A stretch of 24,005 nt of DNA from Acidimicrobiia bacterium (GCA_018882825.1 VERC01000003.1:1-24005), one strand, 5' to 3'. Numbered from the stretch's first letter, positions 1-7,792 are shown. The notes: generated by a model from the letters alone, not told the origin. Numbers and translations: made by a program.

Positions 1-377
1 CCCAGACCGGCCCGGGTGGGCAGGAACGGAAGACGGAGGGTGGCGGCGTAGAGGCCCCATTGCAACATGCCCTCGTCGTACTCCAGGACCTCGGCGATGG
101 TGCCGTTCTGGCGGGCCTGACGGAAGTGGGGCTCCAGCGCGATCGAGTCGAGCGACACGAAGCCGTACACCAGTTTGCGCACCTTGCCCGCGGCGCACAG
201 CAGACCGACGTCGGGACCTCCGTAGGAGACGATGGTCAGATCGGTGAGATCGGACCGCAACAGGGCCCTCACCAGCGACATCGGCTTGCGGCGCGAACCC
301 CAACCTCCGATGCCGATGGTCATGCCGTCGGCGAGCGTGGCGACGGCCTCGTCCTCGGTCATGCGTTTGTCGGTCAC
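1..377 (-). CDS. ipdA: IpdA-like CoA-transferase-fold subunit (5'-part only; runs off left edge)
   Basis: This is the N-terminal ~125 residues of a class I CoA-transferase alpha-type subunit. The translation closely resembles my memory of M. tuberculosis IpdA (Rv3551): a GMTIGIGGWGSRRKPM segment near residues 19-34 (glycine-rich, oxyanion-type loop), then SYGGPDVGLLCAAGKVRK, YGFVSLDS and a final RLPFLPTRAGLG. In the known pathway, IpdAB is not a transferase. It hydrolytically opens the last carbon ring of the steroid C/D remnant (COCHEA-CoA). I chose the GTG start at 377 because it overlaps the echA20 stop as GTGA, implying translational coupling; an in-frame ATG lies five codons later (362). 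The Mtb protein is about 290 aa, so more than half is outside the window. The next gene to the left is expected to be ipdB (inference). Confidence 0.88.
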   Translation of the reverse strand, partial: MTDKRMTEDEAVATLADGMTIGIGGWGSRRKPMSLVRALLRSDLTDLTIVSYGGPDVGLLCAAGKVRKLVYGFVSLDSIALEPHFRQARQNGTIAEVLEYDEGMLQWGLYAATLRLPFLPTRAGL

Positions 378-1165
378 TTCTTCCCCTTCTCGGTGCGTGT
401 CTCGCCCGCCGAACCCGCGGACTTGCCCTCACTCACGAAGTCGTCGCGCAGGTCGTCGGAGACGCCGAGCAGGTTGAGTTCGAACGTGAAGCCCTGCTCG
501 AATCGGTAGGAACGCTTGACGTCCCAGAGGTCGATGCCGTTGAGGCTCTCCTTGGCGGCCCGGATGACGGTGGGCGACTTGGCGGCGATGGAGGCAGCGA
601 CCTCACGGGCGGTGGGCAGCAGTTCCTCACGGGGCACGACCCGCGACACCGAACCCCATGCGTGCAGCATCGAGGCCGGAACGGTCTGCGACGTGTAGAC
701 CATCTCGCGCATGCGGTGCTGTGGCACCAGTCGGGACAGATGGGTCGCCGCTCCCAGCGCACCGCGGTCGACCTCGGGCAGACCGAAGAAGGCGTCGTCG
801 CTGGCCACGATGAGATCGGCGTTGCCCACCAGTCCGATGCCGCCACCGACGCAGAAGCCGTGCACGGCGGCGACCACGGGCACCGCGCACTCGTAGACGG
901 CGGCGAAGGCGTGGTAGCAACCGCGATTGGCCCCGACCAGGGCCTCGAAGCCCTCGGTGGCCTGCATCTCCTTGATGTCGACCCCGGCGTTGAAGCCCCG
1001 ACCCTCGGCCCGCAGGATGACCACCCGCACCGCGCGGTCCTCGCCCAGTCGGCGGATCTCGTCACCCAACCGGAACCACTCGGCCACGGTGAGGGCATTG
1101 ACCGGTGGACAGTCCTGCACCACCTCGGCGATGCCGTCGGCGCCGACGCTGACTTCGATTCCCAT
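374..1165 (-). CDS. echA20: EchA20-like crotonase-fold hydrolase of steroid D-ring cleavage
   Basis: A 263-aa enoyl-CoA hydratase/isomerase-family protein. It shares long blocks with M. tuberculosis EchA20 (Rv3550) as I recall it: RAEGRGFNAGVDIKEMQ (52-68), YECAVPV (91-97), GFCVGGGIGLVGN (103-115), FGLPEVDRGALGAATHLSRL (127-146) and a QGFTFELNL stretch (224-232). The two glycine-rich loops at about 57-63 and 103-111 form the CoA oxyanion hole. In the established HIP pathway EchA20 opens ring D of HIEC-CoA to give COCHEA-CoA, the IpdAB substrate. That matches its overlap with ipdA in the same order as in mycobacteria. A charged tail (about 245-263) extends beyond the Mtb protein. The ATG at 1165 lies 8 nt after a TAGCGT box, so the mRNA is probably leaderless. 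Confidence 0.9.
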   Translation of the reverse strand: MGIEVSVGADGIAEVVQDCPPVNALTVAEWFRLGDEIRRLGEDRAVRVVILRAEGRGFNAGVDIKEMQATEGFEALVGANRGCYHAFAAVYECAVPVVAAVHGFCVGGGIGLVGNADLIVASDDAFFGLPEVDRGALGAATHLSRLVPQHRMREMVYTSQTVPASMLHAWGSVSRVVPREELLPTAREVAASIAAKSPTVIRAAKESLNGIDLWDVKRSYRFEQGFTFELNLLGVSDDLRDDFVSEGKSAGSAGETRTEKGKK

Positions 1166-1173
1166 GGACGGCG

Positions 1174-1202
1174 ACGCTAGTCGGCGACCGTCGGACGGTC
1201 AG
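1174..1202 (-). promoter_or_regulatory. Probable leaderless promoter of echA20-ipdA
   Basis: On the minus strand a CTGACC hexamer (1197-1202) and TAGCGT (1174-1179) are separated by 17 nt. The ATG follows the -10 box after 8 nt, leaving no room for a ribosome-binding site. The palindrome at 1186-1200 covers the spacer and part of the -35, so a bound protein would block RNA polymerase. Sequence-based prediction only. Confidence 0.55.
1186..1200. promoter_or_regulatory. Candidate operator, inverted repeat GACCGTC-G-GACGGTC
   Basis: Perfect 7-bp inverted repeat around one central base, in the divergent gap between echA20 and the SDR at 1270. The same core (GACCGYCGGRCGGTC) recurs at 5451-5469 in the next divergent gap. 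Its size and symmetry suit a TetR-family dimer (inference). It does not resemble the KstR or KstR2 sites I know from mycobacteria. Confidence 0.6.
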
Positions 1203-1269
1203 ATGGGCGCGGACCGTCCCGGATCGACCGGGTAGGTTGCGCACGACCGAGCCGGTGACGGGGGGTTCC

Positions 1270-2025
1270 ATGGCGCTCGAGATCGATCTCAACGGCCGCA
1301 CCGTGCTGGTGACCGGAGGCACCAAGGGAGTGGGCCGGGGCATCGCCCACCGGTTCGCCGACGCCGGTGCCACGGTGGTGGTGTGCGCCCGGAGCGAGGC
1401 CGACGAGCCGCTGCCCGCCGACTGGCACTTCGTGGCCGCCGACCTGCGCGACCCGGAGGCCGCGGCGGCCGCGGTCGATGCGGCCGCCGCCGTCACCGGC
1501 CGTCTCGACTGCGTGGTCAACAATGCCGGTGGCTCGCCGCCGGCGGACTCGGCCGCGGCCCCGGCCCGCTTCACCCAGCGGATCGTGGAGCTCAACCTGC
1601 TGGCGCCCTACTGGGTGGCGCAACGGGCCCATCACCACATGACCGGCCAGGGGAGCGGGTCGATCATCAACATCGGCAGCGTGGTGGCCATCCGCCCCTC
1701 GCCCACCACTGCGGCCTACGGAGCGGCCAAGGCCGGACTTCGGCAGTTGACGACCACGCTGGCCATGGAGTGGGCCCCGACCATCCGGGTCAACACCATC
1801 ACGGTGGGACTCATCCTCACCGAGCAGGCCCACCTCTTCTACGGCGAGGGGGAGGCCCGGGCGCGCATCGAGGGCGGGATCCCCATGGGCCGGTTCGCCG
1901 TGCCCACCGACATCGGCGACATCGCCGTGTGGTTGGCCAGTGACCTCGCCTCCTACGTGACCGGCGCCGAGATCGCCGCCCACGGTGGCGGCGAGCGGCC
2001 ACCGTTCCTCGACGCCGGAGCCTGA
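1270..2025 (+). CDS. SDR oxidoreductase, divergent from echA20 (Rv3549c-like position)
   Basis: A 251-aa classical short-chain dehydrogenase/reductase. It has the cofactor loop GGTKGVG (16-22), NNAGG (84-88), catalytic Ser near 137, and Tyr150/Lys154 in YGAAK. The conserved C-terminal motif is HGGGERPPFL. I use the ATG at 1270, not the in-frame TTG at 1237: 1270 is preceded by GGGGGG (1260-1265), while the TTG lies inside the likely -10 box TAGGTT (1233-1238). In M. tuberculosis an SDR gene (Rv3549c) sits divergent from echA20 in the KstR2 regulon, and this gene has the same place and orientation. Orthology is inferred from position and general likeness. The substrate is probably a steroid C/D-ring CoA intermediate. 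It is followed after 3 nt by the phosphotransferase gene, so the two are probably coupled. Confidence 0.85.
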   Translation: MALEIDLNGRTVLVTGGTKGVGRGIAHRFADAGATVVVCARSEADEPLPADWHFVAADLRDPEAAAAAVDAAAAVTGRLDCVVNNAGGSPPADSAAAPARFTQRIVELNLLAPYWVAQRAHHHMTGQGSGSIINIGSVVAIRPSPTTAAYGAAKAGLRQLTTTLAMEWAPTIRVNTITVGLILTEQAHLFYGEGEARARIEGGIPMGRFAVPTDIGDIAVWLASDLASYVTGAEIAAHGGGERPPFLDAGA

Positions 2026-2028
2026 CCG

Positions 2029-3393
2029 ATGTCGACCACCCAGGGATCCATCGCCGCCGACACCGCGCGCGTGCAGGCATGGGTGGAGGACGAACTGGGT
2101 GCCACGGTGCGCTCGATCGGACGTCAACCGCGGTGGCGTCCGGTGTGGTTCGTGGAGGCCGAACGCGACGGCGAGCACCTGTCGCTGGTGGTGCGGGCCG
2201 AACGCACCGACATGCCCATGATCTTCCCGTTGCGCCACGAGATGGTGCTGCAGTCGATGCTGCACGAACGCGACATCCCCGTGCCCCGTGTCCACGGCTG
2301 GATCGACGAGCCCGCGGCGTACGTCATGGACCGCGTCGGTGGACAGCAGGACTTCGCCGGCACCCCCGATGCCGACCGGGCCGCGGCGGTCGACGACTAC
2401 CTGAAGATCCTGGCCCGCATGCACGCCCTCGACGTCGAACCGTTCGCCGCCGCCGGCATCGCCCGGGCCGACACTCCGGCCGAGTCGGGACTGCGGGGAC
2501 TGCACCAGTACGAGTCCGTCTACCGGGCCACCAAGAACGGACCTGATCCGTTCATGGAGTTCTGCCTCGGGTGGTTGCGGCGCAATCCCCCGGTGTCGAA
2601 CGGACGTGAGTCGGTGATCTGCTGGGACTCGGGTCAGTTCCATCAGGCCGACGGCCGCATCGTGGCCGTGCTGGATCTCGAGATCGGACACATCGGTGAC
2701 CCGATGATGGATCTGGCCGCGTGGCGCATGCGCGACACCATCGTCGGCTACGGCGACTTCCGCGCCCTCTACGCCCGCTACGAGGAACTGTCGGGCACGC
2801 CCATCGACGTGGCCGCGCTCATGCGTCACCACTTCGCTTTCACGCTCACCAATCAGTTGGCCCTCGGTCAGGCCGTGCGCCACCCCAACGCGCAGACCGA
2901 CCTCATGACCAACATGCAGTGGTGCTTCGAGACGAACCTGTTCGCCACCGAGGCGCTGGCCGAGATCCTCGACGTCGAACTCCCCACCGTCGAACGACCC
3001 GAGCCTCGTGCCGGTCGGGCCTCGACGCCGGTGGAGCACATGGCCACCGTGCTGCGGTCACTGTCGATCGGTGAGGATGCCGTCGACGACGAGTTCCTTC
3101 GGTACCGACTGAGAGCGCTGTTCCGTGAGGCCCGTCACGCGGCGCGGGCCATCGAGGTCGGTGATGAGGTGAGCGAGGCCGACCTCGACGACCTGCACGC
3201 GCTCCTGGGGCACCGACCCGCCGACTGGTTCGCCGGCGAAGAGGAACTGGAACGGTTCGTGCTGACCGACGACGGTGCCCACGATGTCGAACTCCTCCGC
3301 CTGTTCCACGCCCGCAACCTGCGGGCCCACCAACTGCTGGGCCCGCCCGGATCGGCGATGGCCACGCACCTGCCCATCCAGACCTTCACCTGA
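2029..3393 (+). CDS. Aminoglycoside-phosphotransferase-fold protein with altered catalytic loop
   Basis: A 454-aa protein of the APH/choline-kinase-like family (Pfam APH), often annotated as phosphotransferase or ACAD10-like kinase near acyl-CoA dehydrogenases. The N-lobe ends near 100 with YVMDRVGG. The catalytic loop is ICWDSGQFH (197-205): Asp200 is kept, but the usual H-G-D...N pattern is changed, with Cys for the first His and His in the place of the metal-binding Asn. The metal-binding stretch is VLDLEIGHIGDPMMDLA (214-230). About 125 residues after the kinase fold (330-454) are charged and helical, and their function is unknown to me. It starts 3 nt after the SDR stop. Some ACAD10/11-type kinases phosphorylate hydroxyacyl chains, so a role with a hydroxylated steroid or acyl-CoA intermediate is plausible but unproven. 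Confidence 0.75.
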   Translation: MSTTQGSIAADTARVQAWVEDELGATVRSIGRQPRWRPVWFVEAERDGEHLSLVVRAERTDMPMIFPLRHEMVLQSMLHERDIPVPRVHGWIDEPAAYVMDRVGGQQDFAGTPDADRAAAVDDYLKILARMHALDVEPFAAAGIARADTPAESGLRGLHQYESVYRATKNGPDPFMEFCLGWLRRNPPVSNGRESVICWDSGQFHQADGRIVAVLDLEIGHIGDPMMDLAAWRMRDTIVGYGDFRALYARYEELSGTPIDVAALMRHHFAFTLTNQLALGQAVRHPNAQTDLMTNMQWCFETNLFATEALAEILDVELPTVERPEPRAGRASTPVEHMATVLRSLSIGEDAVDDEFLRYRLRALFREARHAARAIEVGDEVSEADLDDLHALLGHRPADWFAGEEELERFVLTDDGAHDVELLRLFHARNLRAHQLLGPPGSAMATHLPIQTFT

Positions 3394-3404
3394 GGGTCGA
3401 CGAC

Positions 3405-4607
3405 TCAGACGGAGAGACCCACCTCGGTCCAGCCCCGCACCGTCGAGGTGTGCTGTCGCACGGTGCGGGACGGGTCGACCTCCCACTGCGGGTGGCGGCG
3501 CAGGGTCTCCTCCAGTGCGATGCGCCCCTCGGTGCGGGCCAACGACGCGCCCAGGCAGTAGTGCACCCCGTAGCCGAAGGTCACGTGCTTGCGGATGTCG
3601 CGGCGGATGTCGAAACGGTCGGCATCGGGGTACTCGCGCTCGTCGCGCCCGGCACTGCCGGTGAGCAACAACACCCTCGAACCGGCAGGGATGGACACAC
3701 CGCGCACCACGGTGTCGCGCAGCACCCACCGACCCTGCACCGGCGACGGCGCCTCGTAGCGGAGGAGTTCCTCGACCGCGCCGGCGATGAGCGATGGATC
3801 GGCCACCAGTTCGGCCCGTTGATCCGGGTGGGCGGCGAGGATCACGGCGGCGTTGCCGAGGAGCCGCATGACCGTCTCGGTGCCCGCCACGTACAACAGG
3901 AGCGTGAACACCACCAGTTCCTCGTCGGTCAGTCGGCGGGTCGAACCATCGTCATCGGTGATCTCGGAACCGATGAGCACGTTGATCATGTCGTCACCGA
4001 AGGCCGAGGGCGCGGCCTGATGGCGCTTGACCAGGTCGAGCAGGTACTCGTGCACCCGCACGCGGGCCAGGAAGGCGATGTCGTTGATCATGCCCCGTTC
4101 GGGATCGATGTGGAACATCTCGTCGATGTTGATGCGCTGCTCCTCACGCTCGTCCTCGGGCACCCCAACGAGCCGGGAGATGATGCGCGACGGCAACTGG
4201 GCGGCGAAGTCCTGCACGTAGTCGAATGTCGCACGCCCGGAGAGACCGTCGAGCAACTCCGCGCTCACGTCACGCACGTGATCGTCGAGCATGGCCATCC
4301 GACGCGGAGTGAAGGCCCGCGACACCAATTGCCGGTACATGGTGTGCTCGGGAGGGTCCATGAAGATCATCTGGCCGGATCCGACCATGTGCGGCCCCAT
4401 CAGTTCCAGCACGGTGCCGTGCGAGGAGGAGAACGTGGCCGTGTCACGGGAGGCGGCCTCGACGTCGGCGAACCGTGACAGCGCCCAGAAGTCGAAGTGG
4501 TCGTTGCGGTAGACCGGAGCCTCGTCGCGCATGCGCTTCCACGTGGGATGGGGATCGTCGTCGAGGACGGTGTCGTACGGGTCCCAGTGGAGATCGGCGG
4601 GCTGCAT
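3405..4607 (-). CDS. Cytochrome P450 monooxygenase
   Basis: A 400-aa soluble bacterial P450. The I-helix oxygen-binding motif is AGTET (241-245), the ExxR motif is E280-R283, and the heme loop is FGYGVHYCLG with Cys351 as thiolate ligand. An HTMYRQLVSRAFTPRR segment (88-103) is the usual helix C region. It is shorter than CYP125 and lacks the CYP125 sequence landmarks I know, so I do not assign it to the C26 cholesterol hydroxylase family. No ferredoxin or ferredoxin reductase is encoded in the window, so electron partners must lie elsewhere. It begins 3 nt after the SDR stop at 4611 and is presumably co-transcribed with that gene from the divergent promoter near 5480. A hydroxylation step on a steroid or terpenoid is the likely role. 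It ends 11 nt from the convergent phosphotransferase gene. Confidence 0.92.
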   Translation of the reverse strand: MQPADLHWDPYDTVLDDDPHPTWKRMRDEAPVYRNDHFDFWALSRFADVEAASRDTATFSSSHGTVLELMGPHMVGSGQMIFMDPPEHTMYRQLVSRAFTPRRMAMLDDHVRDVSAELLDGLSGRATFDYVQDFAAQLPSRIISRLVGVPEDEREEQRINIDEMFHIDPERGMINDIAFLARVRVHEYLLDLVKRHQAAPSAFGDDMINVLIGSEITDDDGSTRRLTDEELVVFTLLLYVAGTETVMRLLGNAAVILAAHPDQRAELVADPSLIAGAVEELLRYEAPSPVQGRWVLRDTVVRGVSIPAGSRVLLLTGSAGRDEREYPDADRFDIRRDIRKHVTFGYGVHYCLGASLARTEGRIALEETLRRHPQWEVDPSRTVRQHTSTVRGWTEVGLSV

Positions 4608-4610
4608 CGC

Positions 4611-5432
4611 TCAGGCCATCCCGTGCAGGAACCGGACGATGGGCGTGGCCGGCGGATAGGCCTCGGTGAGACCGGCGCCGTCGAGACCGGCGTCGACGAT
4701 GATGGTCTGACCACTGATGTAGCGGGCGGCCCGGCTGCCGAGGAAGGCCATGACGTCACCCTGTTCGGCCGGCGTGGAGGGCCCGACACCGATCTCGTCG
4801 CGGAAGTCGGCACCGAACGACAGCCACAGGTCCTCGTTGGAGCGGGCCAACGGCGTGTCGGTGGGTCCGGGGCAGATGGCATTGATGCGCACGCCCCGCT
4901 TCCCGAACTCGTGGGCGCGCGACGCCACGTAGTAGCACATGGCCTGCTTGGAGAACATGTAGTGGTTGTGGCGGGGATTGGCCTCCATCCACGCCACACC
5001 GGACTCGAAGTCGGTGGTGTCGACGTAGTCGCGCACCGTGTCGATGTTGGCCAACCATCCGAGTCCGGCCGAGGACGAGATCATGGTGATCGACGAACCG
5101 GGCGGCAGCATGGCGCCGGCGAACAGTCGATCGATGAGGTGGCGGTGGCCGAGGAAGTTGATGCGCTCGATGCCCTCGGTGCCGTCGGCCACTCCGGCAC
5201 AGGAGAACAGGGCGTCGACAGTGCCACCGCAGGCATCGACGGCCGCATCGATGGCGGCCCGGTCGCGCAGGTCGACGATGATCGAGGTGAAGCCCCCGAC
5301 GGGCACATGGTCCATCACCACGACCTCGGCCCCCAGCGACGCCACTTGTTCGGCGGCCGCCGCACCCATGCCGGTGGCCCCGCCCACCACCAGCACCCGA
5401 CGGTCGTCGTAGCGGAAGGTCTCGTTCCCCAT
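4611..5432 (-). CDS. SDR oxidoreductase, 3-alpha-HSD / coniferyl-alcohol-dehydrogenase-like type
   Basis: A 273-aa short-chain dehydrogenase/reductase with cofactor loop GGATGMG (17-23), Ser at 119-121 in ISSSAG and the catalytic pair Tyr158/Lys162 in YMFSK. About 37 residues separate the Ser motif from the Tyr, far more than the usual ~12. This insertion, together with the CAG motif in place of NNAG, is typical of 3-alpha-hydroxysteroid/coniferyl alcohol dehydrogenase-like SDRs and covers the substrate pocket. Its likely job is oxidising or reducing a hydroxyl on a cyclic substrate, perhaps the product of the coupled P450. The ATG at 5432 is preceded by GGGGGAG about 8 nt away. It is first in a two-gene operon with the P450. 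Confidence 0.85.
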   Translation of the reverse strand: MGNETFRYDDRRVLVVGGATGMGAAAAEQVASLGAEVVVMDHVPVGGFTSIIVDLRDRAAIDAAVDACGGTVDALFSCAGVADGTEGIERINFLGHRHLIDRLFAGAMLPPGSSITMISSSAGLGWLANIDTVRDYVDTTDFESGVAWMEANPRHNHYMFSKQAMCYYVASRAHEFGKRGVRINAICPGPTDTPLARSNEDLWLSFGADFRDEIGVGPSTPAEQGDVMAFLGSRAARYISGQTIIVDAGLDGAGLTEAYPPATPIVRFLHGMA

Positions 5433-5450
5433 GTGCCTGCTCCCCCGACC

Positions 5451-5469
5451 CCGACCGCCGGGCGGTCGG
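5451..5469. promoter_or_regulatory. Candidate operator, perfect 19-bp palindrome
   Basis: CCGACCGCC-G-GGCGGTCGG is a perfect 9-bp inverted repeat with one central base. It shares the core GACCGYCGGRCGGTC with the site at 1186-1200. It overlaps the expected -35 region of the plus-strand aldehyde dehydrogenase promoter and the start region of the minus-strand SDR-P450 transcript. A bound regulator could therefore repress both. No regulator gene is present in the window. Confidence 0.68.
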
Positions 5470-5477
5470 ATGCGCCG

Positions 5478-5487
5478 AGCATAGGAT
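5478..5487. promoter_or_regulatory. Overlapping divergent -10 boxes
   Basis: Minus strand: TATGCT (5478-5483), feeding the SDR-P450 operon, with a weak CTGAAC 17 nt upstream. Plus strand: TAGGAT (5482-5487), feeding the aldehyde dehydrogenase at 5545. The two boxes overlap by two bases, so the promoters probably compete. Prediction from hexamer matches only. Confidence 0.45.
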
Positions 5488-5544
5488 CGTTCCGAGGACG
5501 GTTCAGCCCGGCGCCGAGCTCCTGATCACCGTCGAGGGGGATCC

Positions 5545-7014
5545 ATGACCGAGTGGTGGCACGAGGAACGGCTGTTCATCGACGGACAGCTGGTTGCCGC
5601 GACCGGGGGTCGCACGTATCCCAACGTGAACCCGGCCACCGCCGAGGTGCTGGGTGTGGCCGCCGACGCGTCGGTGGCCGACGTGGAACGGGCCATCGCC
5701 GCCGCCCGCCGGGCCTTCGACACCACGACGTGGTCCACCGACGTCTCCCTGCGCCAGCGATGCCTGCGTCAACTGCGCTCGGCCATGGAGGCGGAGTTCA
5801 CCGCCCTCGCCGAGGTGACCATCGCCGAGGTGGGGTGCCCGCGCATGTTCGTCGAGGGACCGCAACTGCGGGGTCCGATGGAGTACCTGACCTTCTACGC
5901 CGATCTGCTCGACGGGTTCGAGTGGTCGACCGACCTCGGCGTGGCCACCACCATCGCCGGCACCGCCCATCGCTGGATCGAGAGGGAACCGGCCGGGGTG
6001 GTCGCCGCCATCACGCCGTGGAACTACCCGAACCAGATCAACCTGGCCAAGTGCATCCCCGCGCTCGCCGCCGGCTGCACCGTCGTGCTCAAACCGGCTC
6101 CCGACACGCCATGGACGGCGCTGGCGCTCGGTCGACTGATCCACGACCACACCGACATGCCCCCCGGTGTGTTCAACGTGGTGACCTCGTCCGACAAGAC
6201 CATCGGTGAGGTGCTCACCACATCGGCAGATGTCGACATGATCTCGTTCACCGGATCGACGGCCACCGGTCGACGTATCGCCGAGGCCGCTGCGGTCACC
6301 GTGAAGCGGGTGTTCCTCGAACTGGGCGGCAAGAGCGCGCACATCGTGCTCGACGACGTGGCCGACATGGGCGCGGCGGTGGCCAGCCCGTGCTTCATGG
6401 TGTGCACCCATGCCGGACAGGGCTGCGCGACGTCCTCGCGACTGCTGCTCCCCCGGGCCCGGTACGAGGAGGGGGTGGCCGCGGCCGGTGCACTGATCGG
6501 CGCACTCCCCTTCGGCGATCCCCAGGACCCGGGCGTCATGACCGGCGCCATCGTCAACGCCGCCCAACTCGAACGCATCGCCGGGCTGGTGGACCGCGCC
6601 GTGGCCGCAGGAGCCCGCGTCGTCGTCGGAGGTGGGGTGCCGACCCAGTTCGAACGCGGGTGGTACTACACGTCGACACTGCTGGCCGATGTCACCAACG
6701 ACATGGAGATCGCCCGTGAGGAGGTGTTCGGTCCGGTACTCGTCGCCATCGCCCACGAAGGCGACGACGACGCGGTGCGCATCGCCAACGACTCGATCTA
6801 CGGACTGTCGGGAGCGGTGATGAGTGCCGATCGCCAGCGGGCCCTCGCCGTCGCCCGGCGGATCCGCACGGGCACCATGTCGATCAACGGTGGTTCGTGG
6901 TACGGCGTCGACGTGCCCTTCGGCGGCTACAAGCAGTCGGGGATGGGCCGCGAATCGGGCGTGGCCGGACTCGAGGAGTACCTCGAGCTCAAGGCGATGG
7001 CCGAACCGGCCTGA
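5545..7014 (+). CDS. NAD(P)-dependent aldehyde dehydrogenase
   Basis: A 489-aa ALDH-superfamily enzyme of normal length. Motifs: PWNYP (158-162), KPAPDTP, FTGSTATG (235-242), general base Glu259 in LELGGK, and catalytic Cys294 in AGQGC. EEVFGPV and the C-terminal PFGGYKQSGMGRE complete the signature. It oxidises an aldehyde to an acid. The substrate cannot be read from sequence, but the setting suggests a steroid side-chain or ring-derived aldehyde. The ATG at 5545 follows GAGGGGG (5534-5540). It is divergent from the P450/SDR pair and shares a palindromic operator with it, so the three genes are probably one regulatory unit. It ends 16 nt from the convergent ipdF. Confidence 0.92.
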   Translation: MTEWWHEERLFIDGQLVAATGGRTYPNVNPATAEVLGVAADASVADVERAIAAARRAFDTTTWSTDVSLRQRCLRQLRSAMEAEFTALAEVTIAEVGCPRMFVEGPQLRGPMEYLTFYADLLDGFEWSTDLGVATTIAGTAHRWIEREPAGVVAAITPWNYPNQINLAKCIPALAAGCTVVLKPAPDTPWTALALGRLIHDHTDMPPGVFNVVTSSDKTIGEVLTTSADVDMISFTGSTATGRRIAEAAAVTVKRVFLELGGKSAHIVLDDVADMGAAVASPCFMVCTHAGQGCATSSRLLLPRARYEEGVAAAGALIGALPFGDPQDPGVMTGAIVNAAQLERIAGLVDRAVAAGARVVVGGGVPTQFERGWYYTSTLLADVTNDMEIAREEVFGPVLVAIAHEGDDDAVRIANDSIYGLSGAVMSADRQRALAVARRIRTGTMSINGGSWYGVDVPFGGYKQSGMGRESGVAGLEEYLELKAMAEPA

Positions 7015-7030
7015 GACGCAGGTCCGGGAC

Positions 7031-7792
7031 TCAGGCCCGCTGCGAACTGACCGACACGACCTCGCCGGTCATGTACGACGAGTAGTCCGAGGCCAGGAAC
7101 ACCATCACGTTGGCCACCTCCCACGGCTCGGCGGCCCGCCCGAAGGCCTCGCGCTGGGTGAGTTCGGCCAGGGTCTCCTCGGTGGTGGCCTTGGCCAGGA
7201 AGGCGTGCATGGCCAGGCTCGGGGCCACGGCGTTGATGCGCACTCCGTGAGGGGCGGCCTCGATGGCCGCGCACCGGGTGAGGGCCATCACCCCGGCCTT
7301 GGCTGCGGCGTAGTGGGCCTGACCGGCCTGGGCCCGCCAGCCGAGCACCGAGGCGTTGTTGACGATCACCCCACCCCCATTGGCGTACAGGTACTGCAGC
7401 TCGGCCCGCAGACACCGGAAGGTGGAGGTGAGCGTGACGTCGAGGACGAGGTCCCACTGGTCGTCGGTCATGTCGACGATCGGCACCTCACCACCGAGAC
7501 CGGCATTGTTGATGAACACGTCGACCCCGCCCATGGCCGCCACCGCGCCATCGACCAACGCCCGCACGTCGGACTCGACGGTGACGTCACAGGGGATGCC
7601 CACCACACCCAGTCGTTCGGCCGCTTCGGCGGTTCGGCGCTCGTGCTTGTCGGAGACGACGACCGTGGCCCCCTCCTCCACGCAGCGCTGGGCCGCCTGG
7701 AACCCGATCCCGGTGCCCGCCGCCGCGGTGACGAGCACCCGCTTGCCCGCGAGCAGTCCGTGGCCGTCGACGTAGTCGGGTGCGCCGCTCAC
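7031..7792 (-). CDS. ipdF: IpdF-like 5-hydroxy-HIP-CoA dehydrogenase (SDR)
   Basis: A 253-aa SDR that matches my memory of M. tuberculosis IpdF (Rv3559c) through most of its length: DGHGLLAGKRV (9-19), VTAAAGTGIG (21-30), NNAGLGG, VDMTDDQWD, NNASVLGWRAQ (145-155), HYAAAKAGVMALTRC (160-174) and a C-terminal FGRAAEPWEV then FLASDYSSYMTGEV. Catalytic residues are Ser148, Tyr161 and Lys165. IpdF is known to oxidise the 5-hydroxyl of 5OH-HIP-CoA during degradation of the steroid C/D rings. The GTG start overlaps the fadE30 stop (GTGA, 7789-7792), so the two are translationally coupled, in the same order as Rv3560c-Rv3559c. Confidence 0.9.
   Translation of the reverse strand: MSGAPDYVDGHGLLAGKRVLVTAAAGTGIGFQAAQRCVEEGATVVVSDKHERRTAEAAERLGVVGIPCDVTVESDVRALVDGAVAAMGGVDVFINNAGLGGEVPIVDMTDDQWDLVLDVTLTSTFRCLRAELQYLYANGGGVIVNNASVLGWRAQAGQAHYAAAKAGVMALTRCAAIEAAPHGVRINAVAPSLAMHAFLAKATTEETLAELTQREAFGRAAEPWEVANVMVFLASDYSSYMTGEVVSVSSQRA

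Noticed and set aside
1237..1269. TTG start giving 11 extra residues to the SDR
   Set aside because: The TTG lies within the likely -10 box. The ATG at 1270 has a G-rich ribosome-binding site and fits the family length.
1166..1269. Mycobacterial KstR or KstR2 binding sites near echA20
   Set aside because: Neither TNNAACNNGTTNNA nor AAGCAA...TTGCTT is present; only the GACCG-type palindrome is seen.
1177..3039. Long minus-strand open frame (620 codons) opposite the SDR and phosphotransferase genes
   Set aside because: Low-complexity Gly/Arg/His/Asp-rich translation with no family motifs. It is antisense to two well-supported genes and is a high-GC shadow frame.
3405..4607. P450 as CYP125 (cholesterol C26 hydroxylase)
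   Set aside because: Too short, and it lacks the CYP125-specific N-terminal and I-helix/heme-loop wording I know (AGNETTR, GFGGTGAHYC). Left as an unassigned P450.
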